Shown here one piece after another: positions 1 to 23,188 of a stretch of DNA of 64,000 nt. Every line of letters starts with the position of its first letter. Positions within the stretch are counted from its first letter, which is position 1. The notes beneath the pieces are model-generated. The model worked only from the letters and a program-made list of their open reading frames with translations, was not told where the DNA came from and did not search any database. Location of the stretch: NCBI GenBank assembly GCA_945643635.1, contig CALZFC010000248.1, positions 2,060,001 through 2,124,000 of the forward strand. Direction: 5' to 3'. Origin of the DNA: Allodiplogaster sudhausi (taxonomy: Eukaryota > Nematoda > Chromadorea > Rhabditida > Diplogasteridae). The translations under genes and the position numbers were made by a program.

Positions 1-358
1 AATATTTTTAATTTGAATTTTCTTGTTTTTGTAGCGCATAAAAGAAGAAGCTGCCAGTAGTCATAAACAATAAGCAAGCCAACAAAAGTGTTGATCTTTT
101 AATTTTGTTGTAAAGTTGTACTTTTAAACAAATAAGACTGTTCAACGTTATCAGAAGATATTGGCGGTATCTGTCCACAGTTCTTCGCTGTCTGCCTCTC
201 TGTATCTCTCTGCTTCCCTGCTCTTTTCTTTTCCAACCATTCCAACCTTTTGCTCACTCCTTTTGTGCTCTTTAGCCATGGGATTAATTCCGTCGAATGA
301 AATTTAACGGATCTGCTTATGTTGGTTGTCGTATGTTTCCTAATCGTTTGAGCGCGTT

Positions 359-401
<43 letters not shown>

Positions 402-2045
402 CCATTCATGCTTTCCTTCTTATTCTCGGCACCGCCTTCATCTCTTCACCTCGGTGGTTGACTCTGCAAGCTCCTTCCTCCTTTAAAATCACGCATTCAT
501 GAGATGTGACAGTGAGCAGAGCAAGAGAGTGAAAGAGGAAAGAGTGACAGGACTGCCCGAGGGCAGGGAAAGGCAATGAATGACCTGTGTGAGGGGGGGG
601 GGGTAGAGAAGAGAGAAGCAAGAGAGAGAGAGAGCCAGAGATATATATATAGAGAGAGAGAGACAGAGAGAGAGAGAGGAGAGGCCGAGCTATGGCCAAA
701 AAAGAGCATAGGCGTTAATGGCTTGCACATTGCCTATCTCACTATCGTTTTTCCTTTCTTTTTCCTTGTTCCTTGCCATGCCAAGAAGCTGCAATGGACT
801 ATTAGATGGCATGTAATGGACACCGTGGTCTTTGTGGTTATGTCTCATATTCCTGCGCCCTCTCTCGCTCTCTGTTTCTCTTCTCTCTCTCTATTCTCTC
901 TCTTTCTCTCTTTCTCTCTCTCCTCTTTTCTCCTCGTCTCTCGTCTCTCTCTCTCTCTCTCTCTCTCTCCTATTTCTCCCCATCTCTATCTCACTTCTTT
1001 TCCTACCGCCTTCATTGCTTTTGTAGAATGAACTCCGGAACGCTCATATGAGGCATATAAGGAAATGTGAGACTGAACACGCTTGAGGGGCATTTCTTGA
1101 AGGTTTTGCATGTCCTTCAATGACTTCCACGGTCATCTTGCATTTGCGTTTGCATTATTCTGTCCTTTTGGGTCCCCTATTTCTTGCTCTATCTATCTGT
1201 CTTTCTCTCCCTCTCTTTTGCTCCTCCCAGTCTCGCTAACTCCCTCTCTCCCTCTCCCTCTTCCTGTCTCTCTTCTCTTTCTTCCTGTTTCTTTTCAGTC
1301 TACTTATTTCTCTCCCAGGAAGCCTTTTTCATAACCTTCGTTCTCTTCCTCTTACCTTATCTTTGTCACTTCCTTTCAAATGGTCGCTTATGTGCTTTTT
1401 GATCGCTTGAAGTCCCCAACCATCTCGCCGTCATTTAAATTCCTCTTTCTCTCACGGTCCATCAGATGTTTTAATCGCTTCATCGCGGCGAAGATTTATG
1501 TTGTATTTTTTTAAGTTACTTCTTACTTTCTACCATTTTCTCTCCTCTCTATGCTTCTTTCCTCTCGGTCTCTTTCTCTTTTTCTCTCACTCTCACTCGC
1601 TATCTTGCTCTCTCTCTCTCCCTTTCACTCTCTCTCTCTCTCTATCTCTCTCTTTCTCTCTCTCGCTCTCTCTCTCTCATTCTCTCGCTCTGTCTCTCGC
1701 TGTATCTCTCTCACTCTCTCTCTTTCTCTCTCTCTCTATCTCTCTCCCTCTTACCACTTTGCTATCTCTTAGCTGATTGTTCCCCCTTTTACAACTCTCC
1801 TCGCTTGCTTCATCACACCTGAATGCACACCCTTTATTCCTTCTTATTTTTTGCCGTCACCGGAATGGAATGACGAACAATGCCAGTGAGGCATGAACAT
1901 GATGAATGAATTGGCCCCGATCAAGGCCCTAGTCAGGACGAGTGGAAAGGAGGGAGAGAGGGCGAAGAGAAAGAGAGAGGAGGCTAGAGAGAGGGAGAAA
2001 GGGAAGGGGAAAAGAGAGAGAGAGAGAGAGAAAGGGAAGGGGAAA

Positions 2046-2076
<31 letters not shown>

Positions 2077-3584
2077 TGTGGTAGTGAGATAAAGGGAATC
2101 GAGATTTTCCTTCCAGCACGCCTCTTCTTATCATTTGAATCTCGTTCCGCCGATCAGAATGAATCAGTAGTAAGCAGCAGAATCAGAAGGAACATTATAA
2201 TCTCTCTTACAATTAGCTTTGCACTCCGCTGATAGACCGGGTTGTATAAAATACCTGTTGGTAAAAAAGTCTTCTTTATTTGAAATATTTTTTGTTCTAG
2301 AAATATACTTTTCACATTGCCTGGTGTTTGATCTCCAACATAGAATTCTGTATCCAATGTGTAGCTTTCTTTATATTTCATGCCTTCGGGTAAACTGAAA
2401 GCGACTAAATAGGAAAAATTGTAGAGAAAGCTGTCAACATCTCTCCCTTTCTTCTTCTTAATCGTAGAATTTGCCAGACATCTTTATTACGTAGCAGCAT
2501 GAATTTTCTTTCATATCGGCTTACGAACAGCAACAAATAAAGTCCTTTGTCTTTGTTTTCTTTGTGTATGCTATGCCCTCCGAACACCCATCTATGTGTT
2601 TTTTTTTTCTCTTTCTTTCACTCTCTCTTTCTCTCTCTCTCTCTCTCTTTATCTCTCTATCTCTCTCTCTCTCGCTATCTCTCTCCCCTCTCTCTGTCTC
2701 TCTATCTCTCTTATTCTCGCTTTCTCTCGTTTTCATGCTATTCCTGGATCACGATTTCTTTTGCAATGCGAATTACGGAATCTCTTTCAGCCTTTGCATT
2801 TTTACTTGCTCCTACTGTGCTACTTGACGAATTCAATATTATGGAGAGAGAAAAATGTATCTACCTGAATATAAGTCTAATTTCATCTTAGCGGTTCTTG
2901 GTTTATGATTCATAGAACTTTTTAAAAGAAAATGCGCTAATGCAATCTTGCTTCTGCGTTAGATTGCATGAAATGATATCAGATGGTATGGCAGATGTTA
3001 TAAAATCACCATCTCCCACACATACAATCAAGTGGTCTTTACATATTCGTGGGTAAGCAAATAGTCACCATCGTGGGTGTGGAAGATTTCTTGCATCTTT
3101 CTGCCAGGATCTCTCTCTATCACTCTCGCTCTCTTTGCCCCCTTCCTTTATCTCTCTCTCTCTCCCTCTCTCTCTCTCCCTCTCTTTCTCTCCCTCTCTC
3201 TCTCTCTCACTCGTTTCTTCCCATCTTTGTCATCAACGTTATAGTTTTTCGGCTTGTTTGTGGCTTATTGTAGAATTTAGCCTTGTGATTCCTCGTTTTT
3301 TTCTGTATTTCTGTTTTTTTTACTTTTCCTTTTTTTCTTAATTGCCTTCTTTTCCACCCGCTATTTCCCAATATGAACAACGACCGCCCACTACTAATTC
3401 AGCTCATCATTTCTGTTTAGATGGCGGACGCATAAAAGGGTTTATTCTGTCATTCAATTCAAAATTTTTTTCTTCTTCGCTGTTGTCTCTATTCTCATTC
3501 GTCATTTTCTCGGCTGAGTTGTATGACTTCTTTCATTTTTTTGGGCATTGTGATTCCTCTCTTCTCATTTCTATCTTTTGTTTT

Positions 3585-3625
<41 letters not shown>

Positions 3626-3652
3626 CTTCCTCTCTCTCTTTCTCTCTCTCTC

Positions 3653-3691
<39 letters not shown>

Positions 3692-4405
3692 AAGGCACCT
3701 TCCTTTTTTTTTATCCTCTTTCGCACATGTGCCACATGTTACATCTGGGGTCCGTTTCGAAGCAAATGAATCTTATAAAAAAAGCTTACAGCTGGTTTAC
3801 ACTACTCAGTCAGTTCTCATCTTCTAACTATAAGCTCTTGACTTTATCGTTGAGACAAAGCCAATATTATAACGAGGACAATTCCCGAGTTTTTTTATAG
3901 TATTTACCGAGCAGCTTTTCTTTTTTTCTGGATCGTAGCATAAATCGACGGCAATCATGGTTTGAATGAAATGTCTTTTAAATGTTGCGCGCGATCTCTT
4001 TCTTCTTCTGTCACGTTTGCGCGCGATTTGAAGAGAAACAAGGAAAAAGTGTGCATTAGCAGGGCAGCGAAATGGCTGCGTAGCATAGACTCTCAGAGAA
4101 GCCGGACGGCAGTGAAACGGCAGCAACCATGGCAGCTAAAGGGAATGTTAGTTTACAAGCTTGGAAAATGCGTTCAGATTAGTCGGATCTATTTTAAAAT
4201 AAAAAAAGAATAAAGTTTTAAAAATCTAGAGAAAAAAAGAGTTTAACAATAACGAAAACAGTTCCAAGATATGAATATAAAAAAAGATCGCATGCTTAGG
4301 AATTGAAAATGGTTGCGGAATAAATAAAATATGGGGGGAAAATGCATTTTATAAATTCAAGTTATGCTACTGTAGGATACGGTAATGATAATATCGCCGT
4401 TGCAG
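1..4405. other. Microsatellite-rich intergenic DNA, no supported gene
   Basis: No exon with recognisable protein similarity or a credible splice structure is visible here. The sequence is AT-rich and broken up by CT or GA tracts near 361-400, 857-970, 1575-1750, 1954-2076 (GA), 2619-2730, 3108-3210 and 3588-3692. Open frames over these tracts encode only Ser-Leu or Arg-Glu runs and are products of the repeat. The region may hold the promoter and 5' exons of the downstream ATPase, but no TATA box or first exon could be fixed. Confidence 0.6.
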
Positions 4406-14686
<10,281 letters not shown>

Positions 14687-14760
14687 TCTTCCCGGTAGTC
14701 CATATCGTAGGAGAGAATATCTCTCCATCGTTGCGTAACTTTATATCACTCACTCTCTGT

Positions 14761-14798
<38 letters not shown>

Positions 14799-14929
14799 CT
14801 CTAGCATACTACTCTCTCCTCTCTCCATCTCGCCGATCCTTTTTTCATTATCCCCTCACATGACGTGCAATAAGAGCTGCCAACTGTAGACTTCTTTAGC
14901 TTTCATAGTCCATAAGAATCCAAAGTCGA

Positions 14930-15680
14930 AGACAGTTCTTGTCACATTTGATTTCTATCGAAGAATTAGGTCGCATTTGCGGTTAAAGGACATGATAAAC
15001 CGATGCGATTGGAACTATTTCAGAATCGGTATTTTTGGCTTCTTTTTCTTCATAAATGTTGAATCCGACTAACCAATTTGGAACAATAATTCCTTTTAGT
15101 TAAAAGACAAGCTGTAAACCTTCATCTCAAAATTTCTATATTCTTTTCTGATTCAACATTCTTGTCCCTTGTCTCTTCATTTGATCTCTCTATCTTACGC
15201 GCGATTTCCGGGGCCTTTCCCTTGACTTCTTTTTTCCAGCCACTCTAATTGTAAAGCCTGCTGCACTTTGTTCATGTTCATGTTTTCTGACGATCTAGCT
15301 AATTTATTCGCTGTCTTTATTATTCTACGTCCATATCGGGATCATGTATAGCATAGCTCTATAATATTGTTCTACTAGTCGTGACAATGCTGATTTGGTC
15401 CTTTTCTACTCACTCTCATTCTCCGTGACAAGCACATAGGATTGTTCGAATTGGTCACTGTGTAGCTGGATGGGACATTTTTTTTTTTAATTTAAAAGTC
15501 AAAGCTGCATTGTCCATTGCGAACGATTGCACCGAGTTGCAAATTGGGTGTCCAGTTCGCTTTGTTTAATAGAACGTTTCATTACTTCCTAGTTAATGAA
15601 AGTTTTTTCCGCGAACATTGAAAAAATGACTCTACAGAAGAAAAGACACTGAATATATGGGCGACCTAGAATAATAACAG
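14930..15680. repeat. Dispersed repeat, longer copy (second copy at 24.77-25.05 kb)
   Basis: Blocks around 14970-15110 and 15580-15680 match 24790-25030 in order and orientation, for example the shared words GCGATTGGAACT/CGATTGGAACT and GAATATATGGGCGA. The downstream copy lacks the ~450-base middle. No frame or terminal repeats were recognised. The pattern suggests an uncharacterised non-autonomous element with one internally deleted copy. Confidence 0.6.
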
Positions 15681-16325
15681 CAATAACGTAAGAAGCATTA
15701 CATCGAAAAGCGACTGTTTGGGGGTGAATGTTTGTGCAATTTTGTGCCGTTTCATCTTTGCTAAATACAAAGGGAACTAATGTAAGAATGAGGATAGTGA
15801 GGGCGTAATGATCAAGAAAGAAAGAGTGAATCAGAATGCGATAGGCTGGTATATTCGACCGGGATGAGAAAGCGATTGCCAGATGTCAACGTTATCCGGC
15901 TGTTCTTTGGCTATCTTTCCCCGAAGACCAATTGTCGCTTTCAACTGAAAATTGTCACCACCTGTTCATGTCCTCCTAGAAATAACTATGGTTGATAGAT
16001 ATTACATTGAATGATGATTTTTATTTTTATTTAATTAATAAATTAATGCGGTTGAAATTTTCTTCCTATTAAATTATATTTGACCTAACTGGAATTCGGG
16101 GAATAATGCGTTTATGCAAATTTGCATAAATTTACTATCCAAATTGATCCTGTGTTCTCGGAGGCATGAATTCAAACATGTTGTGTATCGAAGTTCGTTT
16201 AGTAAAGCAGGGGACGCAATCAAAATAAAAGGTATCAACATCTCATTTCAAGTCGTAACGTCAAGTCTTCGTGAATCGTTCAGTCTCTTCGAAATAATAC
16301 AAATGCAACTATTGAGCAAATTTAT
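15681..16325. other. Intergenic DNA, nothing recognised
   Basis: AT-rich sequence with no exon, RNA gene or clear repeat that could be supported on either strand. Confidence 0.5.
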
Positions 16326-16379
16326 TTGATAAATTTTAATATTTTCACCCCTATCGAGGGTGAAAAATCGCCCTTAGCA

Positions 16380-16745
16380 GAATGCGGACTTATTACTGGT
16401 AAAGTTAATAAAAGTAGGGAAACCGTTGTCCGCCTTGCTTTCCAGGGATCAGAAGAGAAACTTTCTTCTTTTGTCAGCGCGAATATAAATGCCTTTTGTT
16501 TTGCTTGCGGCCCGAAATCCAACGAAAGTAGAGAAATCACAAGCAGTACTAAGAATTCGCGAACAAATCTGACAATAAAAATCGCGAATTCTTAGTACTG
16601 ACTACTTGGATTTCTCTACTTTTATTCGATCTCGGACTTGAAGAAAAATAGACGGCGTTCATATGCGCGCGGAAAGCGCGAATAATCCCCGAAAAGAGGG
16701 GAACAATGTGTCGTCGTTGTTTGCAATGTAACTTTACCACAGTAA
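16380..16745. mobile_element. Long imperfect inverted repeat (hairpin MITE-like)
   Basis: Two arms of roughly 170 bases face each other around a short loop centred near 16572. The inner 18 bases of each arm, AGTACTAAGAATTCGCGA and its inverse, are perfect. Farther out the match is imperfect but clear: AAAGTAGAGAAATC, GCGCGAATATAAATGCC against GCGCATATGAACGCC, and TTACTGGTAAAGTTA against TTACTGTGGTAAAGTTA. Short frames across it come from the palindrome. No transposase and no convincing target duplication were seen. Confidence 0.65.
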
Positions 16746-16960
16746 ATAGAAAGGTTTCTTATTTTACTGCTGTAATGCAAACAAAAAACGATGATTAGCA
16801 CTTTGGCCTTTATTGCTGCAAGTGGGGGCGCGTGGATAGTGGGGGCGAGTCCGCATGGAAGATGAGTGAAGGGTGGTCTAGACGGGGGAAAGAGCGCCTA
16901 GGAGGAAGAGCACCCGCGACTTGCTGGAGAGTCACAGAGGAAGCCAGTGAGGTTGGCCAG

Positions 16961-18318
16961 CTAGTCGTCAGGCAGCTCGTCGCGCTCAATAAAAACAATG
17001 CAAAATGTTTTTGAAATACATATGCATATATAGTATTTTTAAAATATATTTTTATATGCACATTCATTATTTCTAAGTAATGGCTTAAGCGTAATTACGT
17101 CGGCATTGAGCGCGTAGCGGCACAGCAGCACCCCGAAGAAGACGATCGTTTCGACGGCCAAGAACCACATCGAGGCCTGTACTCTTTTGAAACTGACAAA
17201 TACTCGAATGACAATCAATTATTCGTACCGAGCCGAGAATAACTCGATCGACGAAGAGAGCACCGAACGCTCCTCCAAGGGATGCGGCGAGCCTGTTCAT
17301 GCGGGACGAACCGACGGCGGGAGCTGCGAACTGTAAGAAGATATACTGTAGAAGAAGGGATACTGGATACGGTATCATTCCTCTCGAATCTCAGATTAAA
17401 TCTATAGAATGCAACAAACATAGCAGGCAATTCCAGCGATGGCCGGGAGGTGGAGTGCGAAGGGCTCAGCATGGATGTGGAGCTGAGCGAATGCTGAGCC
17501 GAGAAGCAGACCGGCGAGGCTCGAGTAGCCGAGAAGAGTGATGCAGACGACCGTCCTGTCTCTCAGCAACAGCTGTAAACATTCATTTTCTTTCAGAGTT
17601 GTTTAACTCTTCATACTGTTCAAAGTATTACAACAATAACAAGTTTAGAAATGCACGTACTCCCTTGAGGGAAGAGTGAAATGCGTAGATGGCAACGAGG
17701 GAAGCGAGGGCAGAGCCGAATCTTCCGAGGAAGTGGCCGACGAAGTGGTGGAGGAGAGAGACGCCGAGGGAGAAGGCCGCAGTCGCCAGCAGTGAAGACA
17801 AGAAGAAGATCAGCAGAACCTGCAGGAATTAAAATATTATTCACCAAAGGGCAATTTTTAATCATAAAGAAATTTTCACAGTTGAAGGAAATAGGGGAAT
17901 GTGAAATTTAAATGTCACAACATAGTACTCGAAGTGGCATGAATGAGGTGGAAGATTTCGAGCGGGTTCCAGATTCAAAATCGACAGAAACCTTCGCCGG
18001 CGTCGCGGGAGCCTCTGCAGCGTGGAAGACGGAGGCAACGGCGGCATCCTTGTGGTCGAGCAGCGACGGATGGTAGTAGGCGAGAAGCCACTGGGCGGAC
18101 TGCAAGGGGAAATGGTTCAAGATTTATAATGCGCTTGAGGGGATACAAGGAGAGGCTGACTGCTTGGAGTTCGAGTGCGCTGCTCTGTAACTCGGCGCCG
18201 TACTGCTGGAGAAGGGTGGCCGGGTCGGCTGCCCCAGTGGCGGCGACTGGAGCCTGAACGGCGGGCGCGGAGGCTTGCGCAGCGGGTGCGGCGGGCGTCT
18301 TGGGAGAGACGGCAGAAG
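16961..18318 (-). CDS. Multi-pass membrane protein exons, unidentified; separate gene or C-terminal part of the upstream kinase gene
   Basis: At least six minus-strand exons read in phase: about 18318-18165 (Ala/Pro-rich linker, then QQYGAELQSSALELQ), 18099-17986 (SAQWLLAYYHPSLLDHKDAA), 17819-17660 (VLLIFFLSSLLATAAFSLG), 17571-17407 (LLGYSSLAGLLLGSAF), 17332-17230 (GGAFGALFVDRVILG) and 17178-17105 (ASMWFLAVETIVFFGVLLC). A short last exon gives RDELPDD and a TAG at 16961. This predicts about five hydrophobic helices after a soluble Ala/Pro linker. The family was not recognised. No ATG was found at its 5' end. The first exon has a phase-1 acceptor that would accept a splice from the last kinase exon, whose TAG lies inside a GTTAGT donor-like sequence. 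Exon structure is fairly sure; function and gene boundary are not. Confidence 0.6.
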
Positions 18319-18646
18319 CTTCGGGAACTGAACGAAAAGAAATGAATGGACGAGTGGAAGAGAGGGAAGCGAAGAGACATCCGGCGCTGCTTTTATGTTG
18401 CCCAATTTACTAGTCCACGGAATTGCGTTTTCGTGACCAATAAAAGTTTGCAGATATTTTCATTATAACTTCAGTTGCAGAATTGATTCTTACGGATTCT
18501 GATAATAAATGTGAAAAAAAACTTGTATGTATATAATTTTAGATTTCAAGGTATGGCTTAATTGAATTGAACTTTCTACTCTCAATCTCGCCCTCACTCT
18601 TTCATTCTATCCCTCTCTGTCTGTTGAACACTTCTTGAAGTAAGCA

Positions 18647-20507
18647 CTAACTCCGTCGCGCGATGTCCACGATCGCCGGCCGCAGGGTCGCTTCCATCTC
18701 CGTAGCTTTCCTGAGAGATGGAAAATGATTAGCTACAAGTGTGCTAATGGTAAGCAAGTAGTCAGGAAGAGCAGTAATCGACATACTCGAAGAACTTGTG
18801 TTTCAGGAGCTTGTACACAGTCGGACGATCGACTCGGTTCCTGACGAGGGTGAACGCTGCAAAATGTGCAGACACAACTTTTACATATTACATTTTAATT
18901 TTTTTCAGCGCCAACACTTTCGCCATTTATTAACTTACTGATGAAGTTGTGAAAGGCCTCGGAAAAGTCGTCCTCCGGCAGGAGACTGTCCTCGTCGAAA
19001 TCAGTTTTCACTCCCTGCAAACGTTATCTTTTTATATATAAAATCCAAAAGATTAAAGCCATAAAGGACATAAAATAAAATAAATAGAGTACCATGCGTC
19101 AAACAAGTAAACTACATACAACAATTGAAAAGAGCTCACCATTGACATCTCGATCGCCGTCCTCCCGATCGCCCACACATCCACCTTCCGATCGAAACCT
19201 CGGATGTCATCTGCCGCCGGAGGGGCAGGCCCAAGGAAGGGAAGTTCGTAGGAAATCTCGGGAGCTCGACTGAACAAGAGATTCGATGAGAATGTACAAA
19301 TGATATGCAACAATACGAGAAGCTTTGTTTCTGCCAATCGGAGATGATAGAGAGACAAACTGAGAGAGAGAGAGAGAGACAGTGAGCGAGATCGAGATTG
19401 AGAAAGAGAAGGACAAGAGTAGCCAAAACTAACAAACCCGGCGTGCCGCATTCCCCGAGCAGGAACGGGCCGTCCCTCGGGCAGATCTGGGCTTGGCCAA
19501 AATCCACCAGTTTGGACTCAACATTCAAAGCATTTGCCATGATATTGTTGCTTTTTTGTTGGTTCAGAACTCATGGTCAGAAATTTTCAGCAATACAATC
19601 TTATTATTCAATTTGCGTGGCGAATATCTGACCTGGCCGGAGGATGTCAGGACGACATTATGCGACTTAATGTCACAATGAACGATGTCGAAGCTGTGCA
19701 AGAACTCAACTGCCTGTAAAGTTTCGTTTGGTTGATCTTAATGATTATACTGCAGTTGTGATGATTCCTGCTTCTCCATCGCTCTCTCTCTCTCCGTGCT
19801 TTTAGATTGAACACTGATATTAACACATTATTATGGAGAACTTCTAATAATATGCATATGCTCTATCGCGTCCTCCCTCGGGGGATACCCGAACAGAGGA
19901 ATCAACAGGCCCAATATTTTTTAGGCCGGCCCGGCCCGAACGATTTGCGGGCCCTAGAATTTTGGTCCCGGCCCGGCCCATAGGGCCATTTGAGCCCGCT
20001 TTTCAAAAATTCGGGGGAAAAAAGTCCGACGAGCTATGTACAGAGTATTTTAAAATTCAAAATTTTCATGCTCATGCTATGAATATTAATTTTAATGTAT
20101 AGTAGAAAAGGTTTTAGGGGGGAAAATGATCAAATGAAGAAAGTTTTTCACTGTACAGTGCCATCTTTCGTCTTAACTGGACGACATCGAGTGCTTATCG
20201 GGCCCAAACGGGCTGACGGGCCCGCACAACATTTTTGGGCCCTGGGATATTGGGCCGGCCCTACGGGCCCGCCCGGGCCGGGCCGGGCCGGCCGTTGACA
20301 CCTCTGTAGACGGAGTGAACCCGTGTTGCTGCGGTAGCTTGTGCTTGATGACAAGAGATAAATGTAGATGACGGGATTATCAGTTACTGTATAAAGACAT
20401 ACATACAAAGATAAGGAGAATGAGAGAGAGAAGAGGGAATAGGAAATATTTGAGTTGCTTGTGAAATTGTGTTGATTGTTTGAGAGATTATAGAAAGAGT
20501 TCTTGTA

Positions 20508-20548
<41 letters not shown>

Positions 20549-23188
20549 TTGAGTGATGGCAGATGGGGTGCATTGCCCAGCCGGGTCAGAGTGAGTGAGT
20601 GAATAGAATGAGGCTGGCGGTTCGATATTTGCCAGCCAGTAAAGTGAGTGAGCCGCTCTCCTCTTTCAGGGGGGGGGGAGATCTTGAGGGCGTGGCGTAA
20701 AGATAAAGGATGCCACGACAACTCTTATCTACCCGTAATTCCGCTTGTTCGTTCAATTATTATTCCTGTTGGTGGTTTATGTTTTCTTGTTTGCAAAGAC
20801 GTCCAAATTCGGCCGATGTGCCACTGGAATTCGGATACAATCACCATAGTCAAGAAGCTACAGCATATAAGCGAACGGTTAAAGTAGAATAAATTATTAT
20901 TATTAGATTGAAATCATCCAAAAATAGTGGTTGAAATATGCAGCGAGAATTTGGACGAGCTGCCGAATATCTGTTAGAGACAAGCGAATTTTTTCGTAGA
21001 CTCATTTGTTGATACGAAGGCAAGCGAATTCTGCCGGATGTACCCAGATTGGGGTTATCGATTACAAATTGGAATGAGCGTAATCACTTCTCTTGCTATC
21101 GAATGCAATACACTGCTTTTCAAAAATGGAAATAAATAAATAAATCTATCTCTTTCTCACTGTTTCCTCCCTGCGTACGCTCTCTACCTGAATGATATCA
21201 GAGATGACGAGGCAATCTCTTGCTCGCTCAGACGACCTTTCAGACGCCTCAAGGATCCATGATCTCCCAGCTCCATTGCCAGCATGACCGTCCCGTCCTT
21301 GTAGAAGGCCCCTCGGATACGAGCGATGAAGTCGCAATTCCTGACCTACAATGCAAGCGAATCCGGCTTTACGAACATTCTTATAGATATGTACATATGT
21401 ATCTGTTTCTACTCACATGTGAGCATACTCGAAATGTGTGCAAAATTTCTTTTAAAAGGCTTTCTGCACAAGCGTTTCATCCGGAAGAGAGAGTTTAAAA
21501 TGTAAACAAACCAGCGAGAGAACATAGATCTCGCGGCGGACTTCCTTCTCGTCCACATCAGACAGCTTCAGCTGCTTGACGGCAATGGCCACGCGGCCCA
21601 TCACTACCCTTCCCTGTAATAAATATATACTTTTTTGCAAATCACATGTTCAATCGTTTATGCTTTAATTTATATTTTATTTATCGACTTTTATTAATGT
21701 ACTTCAGTGCCGGCTGGTGGACTTCATGAAGTGTTCTTTACAGTCGAATAAAAGCTGAAGAAGAAACATACAATTATCCATCTTATTCTTTTATCTTTAC
21801 TCTCACACAAGATCTTGCCTAATTGAGATAAAAACTTCACATGGCTTATGTCCTAATATGAAAAACAAAACCATAGATAGAGAGAAACAAGATATGTATA
21901 AAAAAAATCTAAAATCTAAAAATACTAAAGCTGTGTAAATATGTTTAAATAAGAATTCCCTTTCCAAGAAGGAGGATAGGATTCCTAGAAAATCATTACT
22001 ATGGATATATCTATTAGGCAAAGAATTAACTAAAAAAATTATACAGAACGCATTTATCAACATTGATTACATCCATTCTTCGATTTGGCGCTCTCAAAAG
22101 AACCCTCAAAGGTTTGAAAATTGGGACCCTGACTAGGTATTTGGAATGGCCAGTGACTTTTATGCAGGGCCTCAAGGCTCTACAAGCATTACAGAAGGCT
22201 CTGATCTCTTGTAAGTCCATGGTCTCGGCGTAAAATAGGCGTTACAAGACAAAAGATTCGATTTTAGAGGGGTATATATCTCGGCCCAGAATCGATAGCT
22301 CATACGACTCTGCGCAAACCATAAGTGCAACGAAAAGTGTAACTTAGCGACAACAAGGGATGACTTACAAATAAACCAGCGAAAGTCAATACTAAGCTCT
22401 CGATCCGAAACCCAAATGCCGCAATTTGGATTTCTTGCATTGAGAGCGGGGCGAAGGAACAAAAAGGTAGGCCAGGCCTATTATTCGATTGTTTAATTAG
22501 TTGCCATGGACTTTATTCAAATTCTTACAATTCGCCTCATCAGCCCTATTCATGAAAGTAACTCTCGTGCTTTCGTCGATGCAATTTCCTATCTTCTTGT
22601 TTCATCTCCGTCGTCACTTCTTCTATATACCTATTCGCTCACTTTTGCTCCATTGGAATTCTCCCTTTCTTTCTCTTCCCACTTTCTAATCTTTCTCTCT
22701 GTTATCTTTGGCTTTACCTGTTTCTATACAATTATTTGCGAGAGATCTACATTCATAGCGTTGACAGCCTCGGTCACGCCCCCCCCCCCTCCGAGAGAGG
22801 GCAGAGCGAGCGGGAGAGACAAAGAGAGGAGAGAGAACATACTAACACGAAAAACTTTCCCGAAGGATCCGGAATCGAGGAGCACTCCGCTGGTGTCGCT
22901 GACGCCAGCTGGACTCTGAAGAGGAAGTCTGCATATTTTAGAATTGTTGTATGCTGACGGCAGAGGAAAAAAATTCCGATTTAAGAAAACATGAGTAATT
23001 TAGTTTAAGGAGTCACAATTTATGCGAATCTCAAGAATATATAAAAGATATTAAAAACATTAGTGACTCCATCATGCATAATTTTTTGAGGATGATAAGT
23101 GCCAAAGGCACGAAAGGCCAGGAAGGAAACTTACTGGAAGGCTCTCCAGTTTGATTGCGGCAGGAGAGGAGAACATGGGGAGATCCAT
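18647..23188 (-). CDS. STE20-like protein kinase
   Basis: Exons on the minus strand: 23188-23135 (start MDLPMFSSPAAIKLESLP), 22915-22847 with the glycine loop SGSFGKVF, 21613-21512 with the catalytic lysine AIAVKQLKL, about 21345-21234 (FYKDGTVMLAMELGDHGSL), 19713-19633 (IVHCDIKSHNVVL), about 19524-19439 (KLVDFGQAQ, GTPGF), 19268-19137 (RAPEIS, FDRKVDVWAIGRTAIEM), about 19018-18950, 18858-18788 (RPTVYKLLKHKFFE) and 18712-18647. Activation segment, APE motif and the RPT-LL-H-FF end fit STE-group kinases. The HRD motif reads HCD, so this would be a non-RD kinase; the Asp, Lys and DFG are intact. The acidic insert before the last helices is unusual. The TAG at 18649-18647 may be bypassed by splicing. 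The first two introns are long, and a hAT-like MITE sits in a later one. Confidence 0.82.
19894..20306. mobile_element. hAT-like MITE, GGCCC-rich, in kinase intron
   Basis: The ends are CAGAGGAATCAACAGGCC and the inverse of CAGAGGTGTCAACGGCC. The flanking octamers TACCCGAA and TAGACGGA agree at five of eight positions, an eroded 8-bp target duplication. The ~410-bp length, the CAGAGG ends and the GGCCCGGCC-rich subterminal regions match the better-preserved copy at 40148-40566. Confidence 0.7.
20511..20547 (+). repeat. (GA)n tract in kinase intron
   Basis: Near-pure GA run of about 36 bases. On the transcribed strand of the kinase gene it is a CT tract. Confidence 0.85.

Noticed and set aside
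99..362. 87-codon minus-strand frame
   Set aside because: Charged low-similarity peptide with no support from splice sites, domain or neighbours.
406..1776. Open frames rich in Ser-Leu or Arg-Glu
   Set aside because: They are translations of CT/GA microsatellites and have no other content. The same applies to similar frames throughout the window.
22172..22462. 96-codon minus-strand frame in a kinase intron
   Set aside because: No splice support, no recognisable domain and no signal of conservation.
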